A stretch of DNA of 7,059 bases from Acidobacteriaceae bacterium (GCA_027311125.1 DAICZO010000503.1:1-7059), one strand, 5' to 3'; positions 1 through 6,312 are shown, numbered from the stretch's first letter. Made by a program: numbers and translations. The notes: generated from the sequence alone by a model not told the origin.

Positions 1-1
1 C

Positions 2-436
2 GTCAACCTCAAGCTCAAGGCTGCCCTCGCCCACGGAATCGTCCCCATCGTCTGCGTCGGCGAGCACCGCAAAGAGCGCGAAGAGGGTCTCACCAACGAC
101 GTCCTCAAGCTCCAGCTCTCCATCGCCCTCGAAGGCATCGACCCAGCCGCAGCCACCCCCCTCGTCATCGCTTACGAGCCCGTCTGGGCCATCGGCACCG
201 GCCTCACCGCCACTCCCGAGATGGCCGAAGAAGCCCACAAATTCATCCGCGCTGAAATCGCCGCAGCCCTCGGCCACCACCTCGCCGCCAGCACCCGCAT
301 CCTCTACGGAGGCTCCGTCAAGCCAGACAACGCAGCAGCCCTCTGCTCCCTCAACGATATCGACGGAGCTCTCGTCGGCGGTGCCAGCCTCGACCCCGTC
401 AGCTTCGCCCAGATCGTCCTCAACTCCGCAGCCTAA
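2..436 (+). CDS. tpiA: Triosephosphate isomerase, C-terminal part (5' end outside window)
   Basis: Glycolytic and gluconeogenic enzyme that interconverts dihydroxyacetone phosphate and glyceraldehyde 3-phosphate in the cytoplasm. The frame is open from the left edge and ends at TAA 434-436, giving 144 residues, a little over half of a normal enzyme of about 250. The family landmarks are in order: VCVGE at fragment residues 17-21, the catalytic-base segment AYEPVWAIGTG at 57-67 with Glu at 59, the phosphate-binding YGGSVKP at 102-108, and GALVGGASLD at 122-131. The loop-6 hinge (WAIGTG) is intact. The N-terminal half with the catalytic Lys and His lies outside the window. A strong terminator follows 12 bases after the stop, so this is the last gene of its transcript. 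No damage is visible; the identification is secure. Confidence 0.97.
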   Translation, partial: VNLKLKAALAHGIVPIVCVGEHRKEREEGLTNDVLKLQLSIALEGIDPAAATPLVIAYEPVWAIGTGLTATPEMAEEAHKFIRAEIAAALGHHLAASTRILYGGSVKPDNAAALCSLNDIDGALVGGASLDPVSFAQIVLNSAA

Positions 437-448
437 CCCCACTCCATA

Positions 449-489
449 AAAAGGTATGCCGCGCGATCACCTAGCGCGGCATGCCTTTT
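449..489. terminator. Bidirectional intrinsic terminator between tpiA and lepB
   Basis: A 16-base stem: the arm at 449-464 pairs with the arm at 474-489, with one G-U wobble, around a 9-base loop. The GC-rich core (GCCGCGC against GCGCGGC) is flanked by A-tracts on the left and T-tracts on the right. Read on the plus strand the hairpin ends in TTTT after tpiA; read on the minus strand it ends in TTTTT after lepB. It lies between convergent stop codons at 436 and 540, as expected for a shared terminator. Confidence 0.9.
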
Positions 490-495
490 GCCTTC

Positions 496-534
496 TACTC
501 CCTACTCCCTATTCCCTACTCCCTGCTCTACTCC
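496..534. repeat. Heptamer tandem array (TACTCCC)n, possible G-quadruplex on minus strand
   Basis: Four consecutive 7-base units occupy 496-523: TACTCCC, TACTCCC, TATTCCC, TACTCCC. Degenerate copies continue to 534. On the minus strand this gives four GGG tracts (523-521, 516-514, 509-507, 502-500) separated by exactly 4 bases each, which meets the usual G3-N1-7 quadruplex pattern. The array starts just beyond the lepB stop codon and before its terminator, so it would be in the lepB mRNA 3' untranslated region. Heptamer arrays of this kind (STRR) are known in cyanobacterial intergenic DNA; a function here is not established. Confidence 0.8.
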
Positions 535-539
535 ATGCC

Positions 540-1154
540 CTACCGCACCACTCCCGCCTGGTCCATCGGCCAATACACAAACGCTGCCTTCCCATAAATC
601 AGGCTCCGCTCCACCGGCCCAAAGTCCCGGCTGTCGCTTGAGATCGATCGATGATCTCCCATCACAAAATAATCATTCGCTGGAATCACCATCTCCGGAG
701 CCGACCGGTCATCCTCAAACCGCAGCGGCACATACTTCTCCTCCACCGCCGTTCCGTTCACATACACCCGTCCATGGTCGATCCGCAGGTCGTCTCCCGG
801 CAGCGCAATCACCCGCTTGATGTAGCTCTTCGTATGGTCGTGCGGATACAGAAACACCACTACATCCCCACGATGAATCTCTCCCACCCGATACGCCATC
901 TTGTTGATGAACAAACGGTCCTGATCCTCCAACACCGGCAGCATGCTCGTACCTTCCACCCGCACCGGCTGGTACAGAAAAATAATGATGAACGCCGAAA
1001 CCACCACCGAAATCACCATGTCCCGCACCCACGAGTGCACCCCGCTCGCCCGTACCGGCCCTGCCCCACCACTCTCCGGCGCACCCTGCGCTAAAGACAC
1101 AGGCGCAACAGCCACCGGTTCGCTCACGGCCTGCCCGTCAATCCCGTCCTGCAT
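540..1154 (-). CDS. lepB: Type I signal peptidase (leader peptidase)
   Basis: Membrane serine protease of family S26 that removes signal peptides from exported proteins on the outer face of the cytoplasmic membrane. Numbering from ATG 1154 (204 residues): a hydrophilic Ala/Gly/Pro-rich N-terminus at 1-44, one membrane segment at about 46-64, then the catalytic domain. The nucleophile is Ser70 in GTSMLP, the general base Lys113 in YIKRVIALPGD, and the conserved C-terminal box GDHRSISSDSRDFG spans 166-179. That box usually reads GDNR, so His replaces Asn. Only one membrane segment is visible, unlike the two of E. coli LepB. The frame extends to a TTG at 1202, but that codon has no Shine-Dalgarno, whereas ATG 1154 has AGGAA 10 bases upstream; I prefer 1154. 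It is divergent from murQ and convergent with tpiA. Family assignment is secure; the start is less so. Confidence 0.95.
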   Translation of the reverse strand: MQDGIDGQAVSEPVAVAPVSLAQGAPESGGAGPVRASGVHSWVRDMVISVVVSAFIIIFLYQPVRVEGTSMLPVLEDQDRLFINKMAYRVGEIHRGDVVVFLYPHDHTKSYIKRVIALPGDDLRIDHGRVYVNGTAVEEKYVPLRFEDDRSAPEMVIPANDYFVMGDHRSISSDSRDFGPVERSLIYGKAAFVYWPMDQAGVVR

Positions 1155-1164
1155 CCCGCTGTCG

Positions 1165-1169
1165 TTCCT
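1165..1169 (-). promoter_or_regulatory. Shine-Dalgarno AGGAA that sets the lepB start
   Basis: AGGAA on the minus strand lies 10 bases before ATG 1154. The only longer in-frame start, TTG 1202, is preceded by an AT-rich stretch with no purine-rich site, and an in-frame TGA sits directly upstream of it (1205-1203). Confidence 0.5.
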
Positions 1170-1373
1170 GTCGTTACTCACGCTCGCGCTGTCCCCATCC
1201 AATCATATAGACGCATCACCCGACTGCTTGCCAACCGCCCAGCACAAAAAACTCCCCCACGCCGCAGGCCAACCCACCTGTCCCGCCATGGTCCTGAGTT
1301 CGATTCTACAACCAGCCTCCCCATCCCTCCCGTATCACACCTTGCTCTCGCGTGCGTCCAACCCATAGGCTAT

Positions 1374-1455
1374 CTGTGCCAGCATCTGTTGCCCACGGTT
1401 CAGGCCCAATGATTCCGCGTGCATCCACGAACCGTTAGGGCTAGAATTGGCACAG
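1374..1455. repeat. Nested inverted repeats upstream of murQ
   Basis: Outer arms: CTGTGCCA at 1374-1381 and TGGCACAG at 1448-1455, a perfect 8-base inverted pair. Inner arms: ACGGTTC at 1395-1401 and GAACCGT at 1429-1435, a perfect 7-base pair that extends by CCC (1392-1394) against GGG (1438-1440) if TA 1436-1437 is bulged. A small CGTG/CACG stem (1418-1421, 1426-1429) lies inside. The arms are visible directly. Whether they act as protein-binding half-sites, a cruciform or a folded leader RNA is inference. Confidence 0.5.
1442..1447 (+). promoter_or_regulatory. Possible -10 box of murQ promoter
   Basis: TAGAAT differs from TATAAT at one position and lies 27 bases before the murQ ATG, which would leave a leader of roughly 20 bases. 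No convincing -35 hexamer is present 16-18 bases upstream, so an activator or another promoter type is possible. The box sits between the right arms of the two inverted repeats. Confidence 0.3.
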
Positions 1456-1474
1456 CTTTGCATTAGGAAACATT

Positions 1475-2443
1475 ATGGCTACCCTCACCATGCTCGAGCA
1501 GCTCCCACCACAAAAATCCGCCAGCCACGGCCCGGCTGACCTTCAACATCTCACCACCGAGACGGTCAACTCCGCCTCGGAAGATCTCGACACCAAATCG
1601 GCACTCGAAATCGCCCGCATCATCAATCACGAAGACGCTAAAATCGCCGCCGCCGTCAAAAAAGCGCTGCCCGAAATAGCCATCGTCATCGATACCGTCG
1701 CCCGCTCCCTCCGCGATGGTGGCCGACTCATCTACGTCGGCGCAGGCTCCAGCGGACGCATCTCCTCGCTCGACGCTTCCGAGTGCCCGCCCACCTTCTC
1801 CACCCTGCCCGCACAGGTCCAGTACATCATGGCCGGCGGACCCAAGGCCCTCGCCTCCGCCTCCGACGTCAACGAAGACTCCCCCGAAATCGGACAGCGC
1901 GACATCGCACGCCGCAGACCCACCCGCAAAGACATCGTCATCGGAGTCTCCGCCAGCGGACGCACTCCCTACGTCGTCGGCGCGGTCGAGTACGCACGCG
2001 CACGCGGTGCCAAAACCGCCGCCGTCACCTGCAACTACAACACAGCCCTCGCTGAGGTCTCAGACACCACCATCGTCGCCGAAGTCGGCCCCGAGGTCAT
2101 CTCCGGCTCTACCCGCATGAAGGCCTCCACCGCCCAGAAGATGATCCTCAACATGATCACCACCGGCGCCATGACCCGACTCGGCTACGTCTACGACAGC
2201 CTCATGGTCAACGTTCACATGAAGAACGCCAAACTCGTCGAGCGTGGCATCCGTGTCCTCATGATGGTCTGCAACATCGACCGCGATACCGCCATCCGCA
2301 CCATCAAGTCCGCTGGCAAATCCATCCCCATCGCCGTCGTTATGCTCAAAGCCAACGTCGACAAGATGGAAGCAGTACGCCGCCTCGCCAAGTCCGACGG
2401 CAACGTCCGCCTCGCCATCGACGACTCCCGGCTCGAACTCTAA
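1475..2443 (+). CDS. murQ: N-acetylmuramic acid 6-phosphate etherase
   Basis: Cytoplasmic SIS-domain enzyme of peptidoglycan recycling. It cleaves the lactyl ether of MurNAc-6-phosphate to give GlcNAc-6-phosphate and D-lactate. The 322 residues are slightly longer than the usual ~300 because of an extra ~20-residue N-terminus. LTTETVN near 26-32 is the typical family start. The SIS core carries GRLIYVGAGSSGR at 83-95 and DASECPPTF at 100-108, where Glu103 corresponds to the catalytic acid/base Glu of E. coli MurQ; NED at 133-135 probably supplies the second catalytic Glu. The signature EVISGSTRMKAST spans 207-219. AGGAA (1465-1469) lies 5 bases before ATG 1475 and decides the start over Met6. 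No murP, anmK or murR neighbour is present, so it appears to be a single-gene transcript. It ends at TAA 2441-2443, facing the sulfotransferase gene across a hairpin. No damaged motif is seen. Confidence 0.97.
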   Translation: MATLTMLEQLPPQKSASHGPADLQHLTTETVNSASEDLDTKSALEIARIINHEDAKIAAAVKKALPEIAIVIDTVARSLRDGGRLIYVGAGSSGRISSLDASECPPTFSTLPAQVQYIMAGGPKALASASDVNEDSPEIGQRDIARRRPTRKDIVIGVSASGRTPYVVGAVEYARARGAKTAAVTCNYNTALAEVSDTTIVAEVGPEVISGSTRMKASTAQKMILNMITTGAMTRLGYVYDSLMVNVHMKNAKLVERGIRVLMMVCNIDRDTAIRTIKSAGKSIPIAVVMLKANVDKMEAVRRLAKSDGNVRLAIDDSRLEL

Positions 2444-2458
2444 GCCACCAACCTCATT

Positions 2459-2504
2459 GCAAACAGGCAGGGCGAGTGTCTCGACACTCGCCCTTGCTGT
2501 TTGC
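2459..2504. terminator. Long hairpin between convergent murQ and sulfotransferase gene
   Basis: Arms 2459-2480 and 2483-2504 pair over 22 positions: 12 perfect pairs next to the tip, two mismatches, then 8 more perfect pairs at the base. The tip reads GAGTGT-CTCG-ACACTC. It starts 15 bases after the murQ stop and lies 11 bases from the sulfotransferase stop (2516-2518), so a shared terminator is likely. There is no T-run after the stem in either direction, so it may act as a processing or stability element, or be a dispersed palindromic repeat. Confidence 0.6.
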
Positions 2505-3013
2505 AGCCAACACCCTTACCACTGCACTCCCGGATACAAGCTCGGCATCCGCTTCGCGCGATACTGGTTCGTCCCCTTCGTCACCGCCTGCCACACCACC
2601 TGTAGCGAATTATCCGGCCCACGCAACTCCTGCACCACCGAACCAGTCGTAACCGCGCAAAAATCCGTCTGCAGATCGCCATTCGCCAGCAGGTCCACAT
2701 TCCCGCCAAAGAAGCTGTACATCGAGACCGGCGGAACATAGTGCCTCACCAGCGTCGCCGTCCGCGTCCCTTCATCCACCTGCAGCGCCATCGCAGTCGA
2801 ATATTTGCACGGTGCCGCCCCACCCACACCGCACAGCACCCCCGTCGGAAACATCCGGTCATCGCCGTTATCCATCACCCCCAGCGTAAACACCCCAGTC
2901 GTATTGCTGCTGAAGTAGCTAGGCCCATGCTGCGCATAGAACCAGTCCGTCGGATCAACCCCATTCTCCAGCGTGAAGTCGCCACCCTCCCCCAACCGCC
3001 ACAGCACGTTGCC

Positions 3014-3016
3014 CTA
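3014..3016 (-). other. In-frame amber codon inside the sulfotransferase gene
   Basis: Plus-strand CTA at 3014-3016 reads TAG on the coding strand, between codons for DGKG and GNVLWRLG. The sequence on both sides belongs to the same domain and the same frame, so only this one codon breaks the gene. A GTG codon lies 6 bases further on (3007-3005). Confidence 0.85.
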
Positions 3017-4423
3017 CCCTTTTCCATCCTCAAAATCAATCTTCAATATCCAGTTCTGATGCCGAACCGACAGCAGAATATTGTGGTCGTCCTTCGAGTA
3101 CAGCAACGCATTCGAGTGCGTCCAATCCGGAAACTGGAACGGATGACGATTAACATCCAGATGGTCAAACGAATTCCACACCCAGTCCGGCTTCATGTTC
3201 TGGTCCAGATCCACCAGCACATCCCCCAGCACATTCGTCGTCCCCGGATATCCCGGCAGATTGTCAAAGCTCTTATTCACCGAAAACAACAGCAGCAGAT
3301 GCCCGTTCGGCAGCGACAGCACATCATGGTGCAGACTCCCCAACTCCAGCGTGTACCCCTGCGCCGCCAGTGCACTCGCCACCTGCGCCTGCGTCACCGA
3401 TTGGATCGTGGTCCCCGCCAGGTCCACCTCGCGTACCTCATCCAGCGTCCCCGGCAGCACAATACTGTTCTTCTGCACCGGGATAGAAGACGCATACGAA
3501 AGCTGCACCAGCATATGTCCATTCGGTAGCAGCTTCACCGGCTGCACCAGGTCTTCGTTCGTCCCGTCCGAGTGGCTGTACGTCCAGATCACATTCCCGC
3601 TCAGGTCCGTTGCAAACGCCTGCGCCACCTCAAACGGCCGCAGCGTGTCGAACATCTCCACCCCCGGCTGCGGAGCGATTCCCGCCGCCGATGTCGTCAC
3701 CACCGCCGCACTCACCGGAGGCGTCCCGGTTGTAAAGGTCTGGTCGCCATCCGCGTATGTCGCGCCATCGTTCAGCATCACCCGCGCCCGCATGTGATAC
3801 GCCGTGTTCGCGCGCATCCCCGCCACCAGCACCGTCACCTGTCCGCCGTTCGGAGAAGGCGTCGCCTGCTCCCACGTCGGCAGTCCATACGCCACCGTGT
3901 CCCCAAACTCCACATACACCTGCCCCGGAGCAGGCAGATAAATCGAGTAGCTCGCAACCTGCGGATTCGCCGTCGTACTCACCACCCCACCCGCCAGAAC
4001 CGACACCACCGCCGTCGCAAAGTTCGTCTGCGCCGACCCGCTCAGCGCCGCAGTCACCACCACGTTCTGCGCCTGCGTCACCTGGGCTGGAGCCGTATAG
4101 TTTCCACTCGCATCCACCGTACCCAGCGTCGCACTCCCACCCGCGACTCCATTCACCTGCCACACCACACTCCCACCACCCGTCACCGCCGCGTGGAACT
4201 GTGTCATCCCACCCGGACCCACCGCGGCATACTGCGGCGACACCGTCACCGACCCGCCCTGCGTCGCCACCGGAGCAGGCCCCGCAGGCACAGGTGGAAC
4301 CGCCGTCCGAAAGACACCCGCGCCGCACCCCGTCAGCCACACCAGCAAGCTCAAGCACAAGCCGAAACTCCGGCCCACGCCTCCAGCACTCCAGCCATCT
4401 CGCATGGCCCGGAAAACCTTCAT
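3014..4423 (-). CDS. N-terminal 469 residues of the sulfotransferase lipoprotein (product if TAG stops translation)
   Basis: This is the polypeptide expected under standard decoding. ATG 4423 has GAGG 7 bases upstream. Residues 1-33 form a lipoprotein signal peptide: Arg/Lys-rich start, hydrophobic core at about 19-30, lipobox LTGC ending at Cys33, so the mature protein would be lipid-anchored outside the cytoplasmic membrane. A Pro/Ala-rich linker (39-56) leads to an Ig-like bacterial domain at about 57-143 (VSPQYAAVGPGG ... GNYTAPA). A beta-rich domain of the ASST N-terminal type covers about 150-235, and the propeller begins near 255. The product stops in the middle of the propeller at DFEDGKG, losing 166 codons. 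It is preceded by a 103-base gap after alaC on the same strand, with no clear promoter. Confidence 0.7.
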   Translation of the reverse strand: MKVFRAMRDGWSAGGVGRSFGLCLSLLVWLTGCGAGVFRTAVPPVPAGPAPVATQGGSVTVSPQYAAVGPGGMTQFHAAVTGGGSVVWQVNGVAGGSATLGTVDASGNYTAPAQVTQAQNVVVTAALSGSAQTNFATAVVSVLAGGVVSTTANPQVASYSIYLPAPGQVYVEFGDTVAYGLPTWEQATPSPNGGQVTVLVAGMRANTAYHMRARVMLNDGATYADGDQTFTTGTPPVSAAVVTTSAAGIAPQPGVEMFDTLRPFEVAQAFATDLSGNVIWTYSHSDGTNEDLVQPVKLLPNGHMLVQLSYASSIPVQKNSIVLPGTLDEVREVDLAGTTIQSVTQAQVASALAAQGYTLELGSLHHDVLSLPNGHLLLLFSVNKSFDNLPGYPGTTNVLGDVLVDLDQNMKPDWVWNSFDHLDVNRHPFQFPDWTHSNALLYSKDDHNILLSVRHQNWILKIDFEDGKG

Positions 4424-4526
4424 GGCCCTACCTCAAAAACTCCATACTGCTTCGACGCTGCTCCGTACCAGACGTCAGCTTACACCCGAAACATCAGTCC
4501 AATCCTCGTCCCCATCAGTCGTCAGC

Positions 4527-5708
4527 CTAACCGTTCTTGAACATCTGTTTGATCCCGCGCAGCGCCTGCCGTGTCCGCTCCTCATTCTCGATCAAAGAGA
4601 ACCGCACATGCCCGTCGCCATGCTCACCAAACCCAATCCCCGGACTCACCGCCACCTTCGCCTCCAGCAGCAGCTTCTTCGAGAACTCCACCGATCCCAG
4701 CCCACGATACTGCTCCGGAATCCGTGCCCACGCAAACATCGTAGCCTTCGGCAACTCCACCGGCCAGCCCAGCTTGTTCAGCCCCGGCACCAGCACATCC
4801 CGACGGCTCTTGTAGATCGAGCAGATCTCCGCTACACACTCTTGTGGCCCCTCCAGCGCAGCAATCGAGGCCACCTGGATCGGCGTAAACGTCCCATAGT
4901 CAAAGTAGCTCTTGATCCGCGACAACGCCGCCACCAGCTTCTTGTTCCCCACCATAAAGCCCACACGCCATCCCGGCATGTTGTAGCTCTTCGACAGCGT
5001 AAAGAACTCCACCGCAATATCCTTCGCGCCCGGCACCTGCATCACGCTCGGGGCCTTGTACCCATCAAACGTCAAATCCGCATACGCCAGGTCGTGAATC
5101 AAATAAATTCCCAGCTCCTTGCACAGCGGAACCAGCCGCTCAAAAAAACTCAACTCCACGCACTGCGCCGTCGGGTTCGCAGGAAAATTCAAAATCAGCA
5201 TCTTCGGACGCGGCTGCATCCGCGGCAACTCATACTCCAGCTTGGCCAGCAACGCCGCCTCGTCCGTACCATCCAGCGCAATACTCTGGATCTTCGACCC
5301 CGCAATCACCGGCCCAAAAATATGGATCGGATAGCTCGGATTCGGCACCGCCACCGTGTCCTCATCGTCCAGCATCGCCAGGCACAGATGCGCAATACCC
5401 TCCTTCGACCCGATCGTCACAATCGCCTCGGTCTCCGCATCAAGCTCCACCCCATACCGCGATCCATACCAGTTACAAATTGCCTTCCGCAGCCGCGGTA
5501 TCCCGCGCGATAGCGAGTACCGGTGCGTCACCGTCCGCTGCACTGCCTCAATCAGCTTGTCGACAATGTGCTTCGGAGTCGCACCATCCGGGTTCCCCAT
5601 CCCAAAGTCGACAATATCCTCGCCACGCTTCCGTGCCGCCGCCTTCAACTCACTCGTTATGTTGAACACATACGCCGGCAGCCGTGTCAGCCTTCTAAAT
5701 TCTTCCAT
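4527..5708 (-). CDS. alaC: Glutamate-pyruvate aminotransferase AlaC
   Basis: PLP-dependent class I/II aminotransferase in the cytoplasm that makes L-alanine from pyruvate with glutamate as amino donor. The 393 residues match E. coli AlaC (YfdZ) closely along the whole length, for example RLPAYVFNITSELK near 9-22, VDFGMGNPDGATP at 33-45, TIGSKEG at 98-104 and NPSYPIHI at 123-130. Cofactor-site residues are visible: Asn178 in FPANPTAQCVE, Asp206 and Tyr209 in HDLAYAD, the Schiff-base Lys240 in TLSKSYNMPGWRVGF with Arg248, and the carboxylate-binding Arg369 in HVRFSLIEN. ATG 5708 is the only good start, since an in-frame stop lies 45 bases before it with no start codon between; its ribosome site is poor (GGAG about 14 bases away). 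LL-diaminopimelate aminotransferase is a related family, but the close match makes AlaC the better call. Flanking same-strand gaps are 103 and 115 bases. Confidence 0.95.
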   Translation of the reverse strand: MEEFRRLTRLPAYVFNITSELKAAARKRGEDIVDFGMGNPDGATPKHIVDKLIEAVQRTVTHRYSLSRGIPRLRKAICNWYGSRYGVELDAETEAIVTIGSKEGIAHLCLAMLDDEDTVAVPNPSYPIHIFGPVIAGSKIQSIALDGTDEAALLAKLEYELPRMQPRPKMLILNFPANPTAQCVELSFFERLVPLCKELGIYLIHDLAYADLTFDGYKAPSVMQVPGAKDIAVEFFTLSKSYNMPGWRVGFMVGNKKLVAALSRIKSYFDYGTFTPIQVASIAALEGPQECVAEICSIYKSRRDVLVPGLNKLGWPVELPKATMFAWARIPEQYRGLGSVEFSKKLLLEAKVAVSPGIGFGEHGDGHVRFSLIENEERTRQALRGIKQMFKNG

Positions 5709-5823
5709 GCTGGTACTATTCGCTCCAATCTCAAGTCGTTCTTCATTCCATCACGCGACCACCTGTGACAATCTCCGCAGCGTACCCTCTCCTCCGCTGC
5801 CGAACATCACTCGTCACCCCGGC

Positions 5824-6312
5824 CTACTTCGCCATAAACACCAACTGCACCGGCAGCGTCTTCGGCGGATAACACGCCGCATGATCGCACGCCTGGTACC
5901 GCAGACTTCCATCCACCGTGTGCGCACCCGCCGTCGCCACCACCGGCACCTTCACCGTAAACACGCCCGAGTACACATCCAGCTTGTCCTTCGGATCAAA
6001 GCTGAAGCTATACGCCGTTCCCGCCGGATACACCAGCGCACCCGCCTTCACGCCCTCCGCCGGCTGCAACGTCACCTGCGTCGCAATCAACAACTCCGAC
6101 TTCGGCGTATGCGAGTTCACATGGAACCCGTCCGCCACCTGAAAGCGCAGCTCCAGCATCCCCGGCTTCCCTGCCGCCACCGCCTGCTGCTCCGCCGCAT
6201 ACACCACGTAGCCCTTCGCCTTCGCAGGAGCGTTGAACTCCCCCACCTGCTGCGCCAGCAACGCGCCCGCACTAGCCATCCACATCGTCAACGCCAGCCC
6301 AAACCCTCTCAC
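5824..6312 (-). CDS. Secreted stand-alone DsbD N-terminal domain protein
   Basis: This resembles only the N-terminal immunoglobulin-like domain of the thiol-disulfide interchange protein DsbD, which passes electrons from the membrane part of DsbD to periplasmic thioredoxin-like proteins. Of 162 residues, 1-20 form a signal peptide ending ALLA before QQ. The domain follows, with GFHVNSHTP at 62-70 and the redox motif YQACDHAACYPPKTLPV at 139-155, where Cys142 and Cys147 are the expected active pair (CxxxxC). No membrane segments or C-terminal thioredoxin domain follow; the frame ends at TAG 5826-5824. The GTG start overlaps the TGA of the upstream tlpA gene in GTGA (6312-6309), with AGGTGG 3 bases before it, so translation is probably coupled. 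Met10 is an alternative start with a shorter leader. The partner supplying electrons is not in the window. Confidence 0.88.
   Translation of the reverse strand: MRGFGLALTMWMASAGALLAQQVGEFNAPAKAKGYVVYAAEQQAVAAGKPGMLELRFQVADGFHVNSHTPKSELLIATQVTLQPAEGVKAGALVYPAGTAYSFSFDPKDKLDVYSGVFTVKVPVVATAGAHTVDGSLRYQACDHAACYPPKTLPVQLVFMAK

Larger units (their letters stand above)
1155..1474. other. Divergent intergenic region between lepB and murQ
   Basis: About 320 bases separate the preferred lepB start from murQ. The longer reading frames here are Arg/Pro/Ser-rich, match no family I recognise and have no good ribosome sites, so I call no gene. The left two thirds must hold the lepB promoter but I cannot place it with confidence. 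The right third (1374-1455) has two nested inverted repeats and a TAGAAT box next to murQ, annotated separately. Confidence 0.6.
2516..4423 (-). pseudogene. Arylsulfotransferase-family lipoprotein gene interrupted by in-frame TAG
   Basis: Taken as one unit this spans 636 codons including the final TAA. It resembles bacterial arylsulfate sulfotransferases (ASST), secreted enzymes that move sulfate from one phenolic ester to another without PAPS. Codon 470 (3016-3014) is TAG, and reading resumes in exactly the same frame with family-typical sequence (GNVLWRLG, GDFTL, QHGP) down to the characteristic C-terminal SLYPGVQW. No frameshift is needed. The usual sense codon here would fit a small residue, for example Ser TCG. 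Conserved His/Arg motifs before the stop are LHHD (364-367), WTH (434-436) and SVRHQ (452-456); QHG (His499) lies after it. By analogy with E. coli ASST, His499 may match the His that carries the sulfate, so a truncated product would be inactive. That alignment is from memory. Recent mutation, sequencing error or readthrough cannot be told apart here. Confidence 0.75.

Noticed and set aside
1202..1234. lepB promoter made of TTGGCA (1234-1229) and TATGAT (1207-1202) on the minus strand
   Set aside because: The hexamers are good but 21 bases apart, too far for a standard sigma-70 promoter; no better -35 lies at 16-18 bases.
1178..1366. Minus-strand open frame of 62 codons between lepB and murQ
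   Set aside because: No recognisable domain, an atypical Arg/Gly/Trp-rich composition, and it runs into the lepB start region.
1448..1462. Sigma-54-like promoter (TGGCAC ... TTGCA) before murQ
   Set aside because: The GG and GC dinucleotides are 9 bases apart instead of the required 10, and the TGGCACAG part is already one arm of an inverted repeat.
3014..3016. TAG as a pyrrolysine codon
   Set aside because: The known pyrrolysine proteins are mainly methylamine methyltransferases; nothing in the window (pylT, pylS) supports it and a small residue is expected at this position.
3572..5513. Long plus-strand open frames (322 and 369 codons) opposite the sulfotransferase and alaC genes
   Set aside because: They are antisense to clear protein families, very rich in Arg, His, Pro and Gln, and match no family; they reflect GC-rich third-codon bias of the real genes.
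5777..5800. GCAGCG/CGCTGC inverted repeat between the DsbD-N gene and alaC as a terminator
   Set aside because: Only 6 base pairs with a 12-base loop and no T-tract.
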